A stretch of 16,401 nucleotides of DNA from an uncultured Flammeovirgaceae bacterium (lineage in GTDB: Bacteria > Bacteroidota > Bacteroidia > Cytophagales > Cyclobacteriaceae). Positions 13,207 to 16,401 of this stretch are shown here, piece after piece. The notes beneath the pieces were generated by a model. The model made no database searches and had not been told where the DNA came from. It saw only the letters and a program-made list of their open reading frames with translations. The position numbers and the translations under genes were made by a program. The stretch spans positions 1 through 16,401 of the forward strand of contig CAKZPJ010000252.1 of NCBI GenBank assembly GCA_937138955.1, given 5' to 3'. Position 1 is the stretch's first letter. Every line of letters begins with the position of its first letter.

Positions 13207-15732
13207 CTACTCATGTGATGTAAGCTGATTTTTGTGATCTTGCATGGTAGTAACCAATCCATCGATGTACTCAATTGACTCCGTAGTAGATTTCCGGATC
13301 TCGTCTACAAACTGGGTAATTTCAATTTCGCTTATTGAATCCTGATCCAAGGCTTCTTTCAACCCAGTGAGATGTGTATGCAGCTTCTGATTTCCTACCA
13401 TTTTGATAGAGGGTAACAGCTTATGCGTAAGACGTCGTAACTCATAAACATCCTTTTGATTAGCTGACTTAGCAACCTGCTCCGTCAGCAATTGGAAACT
13501 TCGTCGCAGTGAGTCCAGTAGATTGGTAACGAATTTAACATCATCATTATACTGGTCAATGAGTAGGTGCAATTGCATCATATCGTCCTCTTCTTCGGAA
13601 GGAATGAAAGGTACTTCGTCCGAAGAGATTAGCCCCATATTAAGCGCAATCTTGTAGTGCAGTTCATCAGGGTTAAACGGTTTAGATAGATAATCGCTCA
13701 TACCGCACTCAATAACGCGATCTTTCACGCCCTGCACTACGTCAGCGGTAAGCGCGATAATAGGTAGATCTTTATAATCACTGCCTAAATTCCTGATAGC
13801 CGAAGCCGCATCACAACCGCTCATAACAGGCATCTGCAAATCCATCAATATAATATCAAATGTATCTTGTTGTACTTTCTCTACCGCCTGCCGACCATGT
13901 TCAGCAGTAGCTACCTGAATACCTACCTTCTGCAAGAAGCTCGTTGCAACCATTCGGTTCGAGGGGTTATCTTCTACTAGTAAGAGGTTAATTCCTTTGA
14001 GCTTTTCAGTATCAATTCTCTGCCTTGCTTGCTTCGATTCTTTCGTAATTTTAGCACTATGTTCGTAGGTAAGTATGAAACTAAAACTACTTCCCAGACC
14101 TTCCTTACTTCTTACTGATAGTTCGCCCCCTTGTATATTGACTAAGCGCTTGCAAATAGTTAATCCGAGGCCGGTTCCACCAAACTTACGGGTAGTATCG
14201 TTTGAGGCTTGCGTGTAATCTTGAAAAATAGATTTGAGCTGATCTGGCGGAATTCCAATACCGGTGTCTCGCACGTCAAACTTAATCTTGCACTGATCTT
14301 TGTTCTTACTGAGTAATTCAGTGTGAACTGAAACGAAGCCTCGTTCAGTGAATTTAATTGCATTCCCAACTAAGTTATTGAGAATCTGGGTAAGTCGTAC
14401 TTCGTCACCGAGTACATATTCAGGAATAGCATCATCCCAATCGGAACGAATACTAATATTTTTCTCTTCAGCCCTAAATTTGAAAGCCTTGATAATACCT
14501 TCGGATACTTCACGGGGGCTGAAATTAATTTTCTCTAACTTTATTTTCCCAGCATCAATTTTTGCAAAATCAAGAATATCGTTGATAATCACCAGAAGGT
14601 GGTTCGCCGAGAATTGTAGGCTTTTCATATATTCTACCTGATCCTCTCTAGGGCTTTCATCCATTAATAGACGTGTCATGTTGATTACCACATTTAGCGG
14701 AGTCCGAATTTCGTGACTCATGGTAGAGAGGAAGTCTTGTTTGGCTAATGCCGCCCGCTCAGCCTTTTCTTTGTCGCGCCGTAATCTACTTGCTATTCTA
14801 ACTTGGTCGGTCATATCGAAGCAGACTAACGAGTAACCTACCGATTCTCCCCTATCATTAGTCAGAGCCGCAGCACTGACGTGAACGGGAAACGTATTAC
14901 CATTACTGTGTCGCATAGTAATCTCGCCTTCCCAGTGCTCTTTCTCAGTAAAGTCCTGATAACGAGACTCGTTTCTAAGCTGCCCATTTTTGGGTAATAA
15001 TAGCTCTGAAGTTCTTTTTCCTAAAGCCTCTTCTTTTGTCCAGCCAAATAAACGTTCTGCGTACTGGTTCCAGTAGACGATTTTGCGGTTAGCATCGGCG
15101 GCAATAATACTACTGTCTAGTTGGTCTAGCATTGAAGCCTGAAAGGTAACCTGCTCTTGCGCTCTTTGGCGATCACGTGCTTCACATTTGAGCTGTAACA
15201 ATGTGTTTTCTAAATCCTTAGTACGGTTATTTATCGTTACTTCGAGATTGTCTTTATGCAACTGAAGTTCTCGTTCGGCTCGCTCTCTTTCTTCAACTTG
15301 CTTTTGTAGCTCGTTATTAGCTTGCCTTAGACTAGAAGTGGACAGATTTCTCAGTAACCTAGGAAGAAAGGGCCAAATAGCAATAGCGGCAGCTACTGAG
15401 ATAATCGCGTTTGATACTTTCTGCCAGCCTGACACTTGGTACGCGGGCTGCCAGATAGTATACATTTCCATAATATGCGTAACCCCACAGGACAAGATAA
15501 ACGCGATGAATAGCCAAAATTCAGGCTTAACTTTCTGGATACTCTTACGCTTTTTTATGAATAGAAGAGTAGCGAACGGAATTGCGAAATATGAAGCCAC
15601 CGCCATTCCGTCTGATAGCCAGAAGAGCATCTCGGACTGCCATAAATGGCTATAGCCATGGGACATAACCACCTCAATATTTGGCCATACTTTTAAGGTA
15701 GTTTTAATCGTATTTATCATGTTTGATGACAT
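13207..15732 (-). CDS. Hybrid histidine kinase with ETR1-like ethylene-binding membrane domain
   Basis: The 841-residue protein opens with a three-helix membrane domain (~30-128) matching plant ETR1: 'LSDGMAVASYFAIP' gives Asp41, Tyr48, Ile51, Pro52 at the exact spacing of ETR1 Asp25, Tyr32, Ile35, Pro36; 'FILSCGVTH' gives Ile79, Cys82 and His86 for Ile62 and the copper ligands Cys65/His69; Lys105 in 'KVSNAIIS' fits Lys91. A coiled coil (~130-195) leads to PAS (~200-312), HisKA with His340 in 'MSHEIRTPLN', HATPase ('NNLVGNAIKF', 'DTGIGIPP', 'GGTGLGL'), a receiver (Glu587-Asp588, phospho-acceptor Asp631, Lys684) and an Hpt-like end with His770 in 'LTHKLLPSIKMVG'. It should run a His-Asp-His relay to an unknown response regulator; none is adjacent. 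M1 (15732) or M5 (15720) could start translation. Ethylene or copper sensing is inferred from conserved residues. Confidence 0.92.
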   Translation of the reverse strand: MSSNMINTIKTTLKVWPNIEVVMSHGYSHLWQSEMLFWLSDGMAVASYFAIPFATLLFIKKRKSIQKVKPEFWLFIAFILSCGVTHIMEMYTIWQPAYQVSGWQKVSNAIISVAAAIAIWPFLPRLLRNLSTSSLRQANNELQKQVEERERAERELQLHKDNLEVTINNRTKDLENTLLQLKCEARDRQRAQEQVTFQASMLDQLDSSIIAADANRKIVYWNQYAERLFGWTKEEALGKRTSELLLPKNGQLRNESRYQDFTEKEHWEGEITMRHSNGNTFPVHVSAAALTNDRGESVGYSLVCFDMTDQVRIASRLRRDKEKAERAALAKQDFLSTMSHEIRTPLNVVINMTRLLMDESPREDQVEYMKSLQFSANHLLVIINDILDFAKIDAGKIKLEKINFSPREVSEGIIKAFKFRAEEKNISIRSDWDDAIPEYVLGDEVRLTQILNNLVGNAIKFTERGFVSVHTELLSKNKDQCKIKFDVRDTGIGIPPDQLKSIFQDYTQASNDTTRKFGGTGLGLTICKRLVNIQGGELSVRSKEGLGSSFSFILTYEHSAKITKESKQARQRIDTEKLKGINLLLVEDNPSNRMVATSFLQKVGIQVATAEHGRQAVEKVQQDTFDIILMDLQMPVMSGCDAASAIRNLGSDYKDLPIIALTADVVQGVKDRVIECGMSDYLSKPFNPDELHYKIALNMGLISSDEVPFIPSEEEDDMMQLHLLIDQYNDDVKFVTNLLDSLRRSFQLLTEQVAKSANQKDVYELRRLTHKLLPSIKMVGNQKLHTHLTGLKEALDQDSISEIEITQFVDEIRKSTTESIEYIDGLVTTMQDHKNQLTSHE

Positions 15733-16052
15733 ATTTTTTCTTAAGCCTGTTTAACGCTCTAATAATTGAATCGATAAAATAGCGCATATTACCCTTATGT
15801 TAGAAATAGTGGTAATACGCATAGTATTGAGGGTTTTAGTTGCTATTTCTTGTCAGATAAACTGAATATCTTACGTAGTTTAATTTGATTGCGTAGTCTA
15901 TTTTTTATACTCGATGGTGCTAACTAGTAGTAATTTGGCGTGTGTTGATTCATATAAGATTAACATATTTTTTTAGTAAATGAGCAATTGTATATCACAT
16001 ACACCCTTCTTTTAATATATATGTTAAACTACAGAACGAGAGACAAAGAAAG
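15733..16052. other. AT-rich intergenic region upstream of the kinase gene
   Basis: About 320 bp with clearly lower GC than the flanking genes. It must contain the kinase promoter (minus strand), but no TAnnTTTG box is clear there. One imperfect dyad is listed separately. A 68-codon minus-strand frame at 15995-16201 looks like chance. No tRNA, riboswitch or repeat array was seen. Confidence 0.5.
15784..15820. repeat. Imperfect inverted repeat upstream of the kinase gene
   Basis: GCATATTACC (15784-15793) and GGTAATACGC (15811-15820) pair at 9 of 10 positions across a 17 bp spacer, 52 bp or more upstream of the kinase start. It could be a regulator site for the kinase gene; one chance dyad of this size in an AT-rich gap is not surprising. 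Confidence 0.3.
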
Positions 16053-16211
16053 ATGAGAAAATTATTCGTTTTATTACATAGTAATGAAATGGCAAAAACT
16101 AAAAAGCCATTATTAGGAAAGGGTACATCTGATGAGATAAGAAATATGGGAAATGGTAATTTTTTTAAGATGTTGTATAATAATTCATATTTATATCTCA
16201 TCTATTTATAA
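16053..16211 (+). CDS. Possible small protein, 52 residues, unrecognised
   Basis: An ATG preceded by AGACAAAGAAAG opens a 52-codon frame to TAA 16209-16211. It starts 'MRKLFVLLHSNEMAKTKK', has a lysine-rich middle, and ends in an aromatic stretch 'NNSYLYLIYL'. The composition follows the local AT-rich DNA, there is no domain I recognise, and the frame is short, so it may be chance. An overlapping minus-strand frame of 68 codons competes for the same DNA. It is listed because the start context is acceptable and nothing else explains this stretch. Confidence 0.2.
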   Translation: MRKLFVLLHSNEMAKTKKPLLGKGTSDEIRNMGNGNFFKMLYNNSYLYLIYL

Positions 16212-16274
16212 TGAGTAAGGAAATATTAGTTGAATTATGGAAAAAGCTTTAGGAAATGAGCCGGCTAATAACAA

Positions 16275-16300
16275 AAAAAAGCCCCAAATGGGGCTTTTTT
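16275..16300. terminator. Intrinsic terminator of dnaK, bidirectional
   Basis: AAAAAAGCCCC (16275-16285), a 4 nt loop AAAT, and GGGGCTTTTTT (16290-16300) form an 11 bp stem with a GC core. On the minus strand the stem runs into eight T residues, the usual intrinsic terminator form; it lies 20 bp past the dnaK stop. The plus-strand T-run also lets it stop transcription from the left. Confidence 0.9.
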
Positions 16301-16320
16301 AAAACAGAAAGGAGGCTGAG

Positions 16321-16401
16321 CTATTGTTTGTCTTTATCGTCTACCTCTTCGTATTCCACGTCAGATACATCAGCATCGCCAGTATCGTCAGCGCTAGCTT
16401 G
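16321..16401 (-). CDS. dnaK: Molecular chaperone DnaK, C-terminal end, partial
   Basis: The last 26 codons of a minus-strand gene run off the window edge and stop at TAG (complement 16321-16323). The tail is rich in Ala, Asp and Gly and then reads 'DVSDVEYEEVDDKDKQ', which is the conserved acidic DnaK end (the D-V-x-[FY]-E-E-V motif) that contacts clients and co-chaperones. DnaK is the cytoplasmic Hsp70 that refolds proteins with DnaJ and GrpE. The intrinsic terminator that follows agrees with a gene end. Only the tail is visible, but the motif is distinctive. Confidence 0.88.
   Translation of the reverse strand, partial: QASADDTGDADVSDVEYEEVDDKDKQ

Noticed and set aside
14348..14641. 97-codon plus-strand frame
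   Set aside because: It is antisense to the HisKA-HATPase part of the kinase gene.
15995..16201. 68-codon minus-strand frame with many hydrophobic residues
   Set aside because: Composition matches translated AT-rich DNA, no domain is recognisable, and it lies in a gap with a competing plus-strand frame.
1..16401. CRISPR array, tRNA, rRNA or a transposase gene
   Set aside because: No regularly spaced identical repeats, no tRNA-like cloverleaf and no transposase motif were seen on either strand.

Overview
The window looks like chromosomal DNA of a Bacteroidota bacterium, most likely of the order Cytophagales. The signs are an ECF sigma factor / FecR anti-sigma / SusC / SusD cluster, lipoproteins with Bacteroidota-style lipoboxes, a DUF1553-DUF1501-rhamnose mutarotase run, a four-helix-bundle (S23/IVS) gene, and a DnaK C-terminus of the kind seen in this phylum. 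The order-level assignment is inference; no rRNA or tRNA gene is present to confirm it.

Region 1 (1-2458, + strand) holds the end of a DUF1553 protein, a Tat-exported DUF1501 protein and L-rhamnose mutarotase (rhaM), closely spaced as an operon. A ~490 bp element sits exactly between the first two genes. It carries a four-helix-bundle gene and is bounded by inverted arrays of five degenerate octamers. Region 2 (2466-5789) has a secreted two-domain beta-sandwich protein (-), an unusual protein with an XRE-like DNA-binding head, one membrane span and a lectin-like outer part (+), and a lipoprotein with a LolA-like look (-) whose 3' end overlaps its neighbour by 22 bp. The 142 bp between the first two holds a direct repeat that may be an operator. 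Region 3 (6173-13121, +) is a complete trans-envelope signalling and uptake unit: ECF sigma factor, FecR-type anti-sigma factor, SusC-type TonB-dependent transporter with an STN signalling domain, and SusD lipoprotein. It ends in a strong bidirectional hairpin terminator.

Region 4 (13207-15732, -) is a hybrid histidine kinase whose N-terminal three-helix membrane domain matches the plant ethylene-receptor (ETR1) binding domain, including the Asp, Tyr, Ile-Pro, Cys-x3-His and Lys positions. It is followed by a coiled coil, PAS, HisKA, HATPase, receiver and an Hpt-like domain. This is the most interesting item in the window. Region 5 (15733-16401) is AT-rich and almost empty, with one doubtful small ORF, then a terminator and the last 26 codons of dnaK (-).

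Taken together the window is about sensing and acquiring external compounds: a sugar-related catabolic operon, a glycan-type importer with its own sigma/anti-sigma switch, and a membrane kinase that may sense ethylene or copper. No physical link between the kinase and the importer is shown beyond being convergent neighbours.
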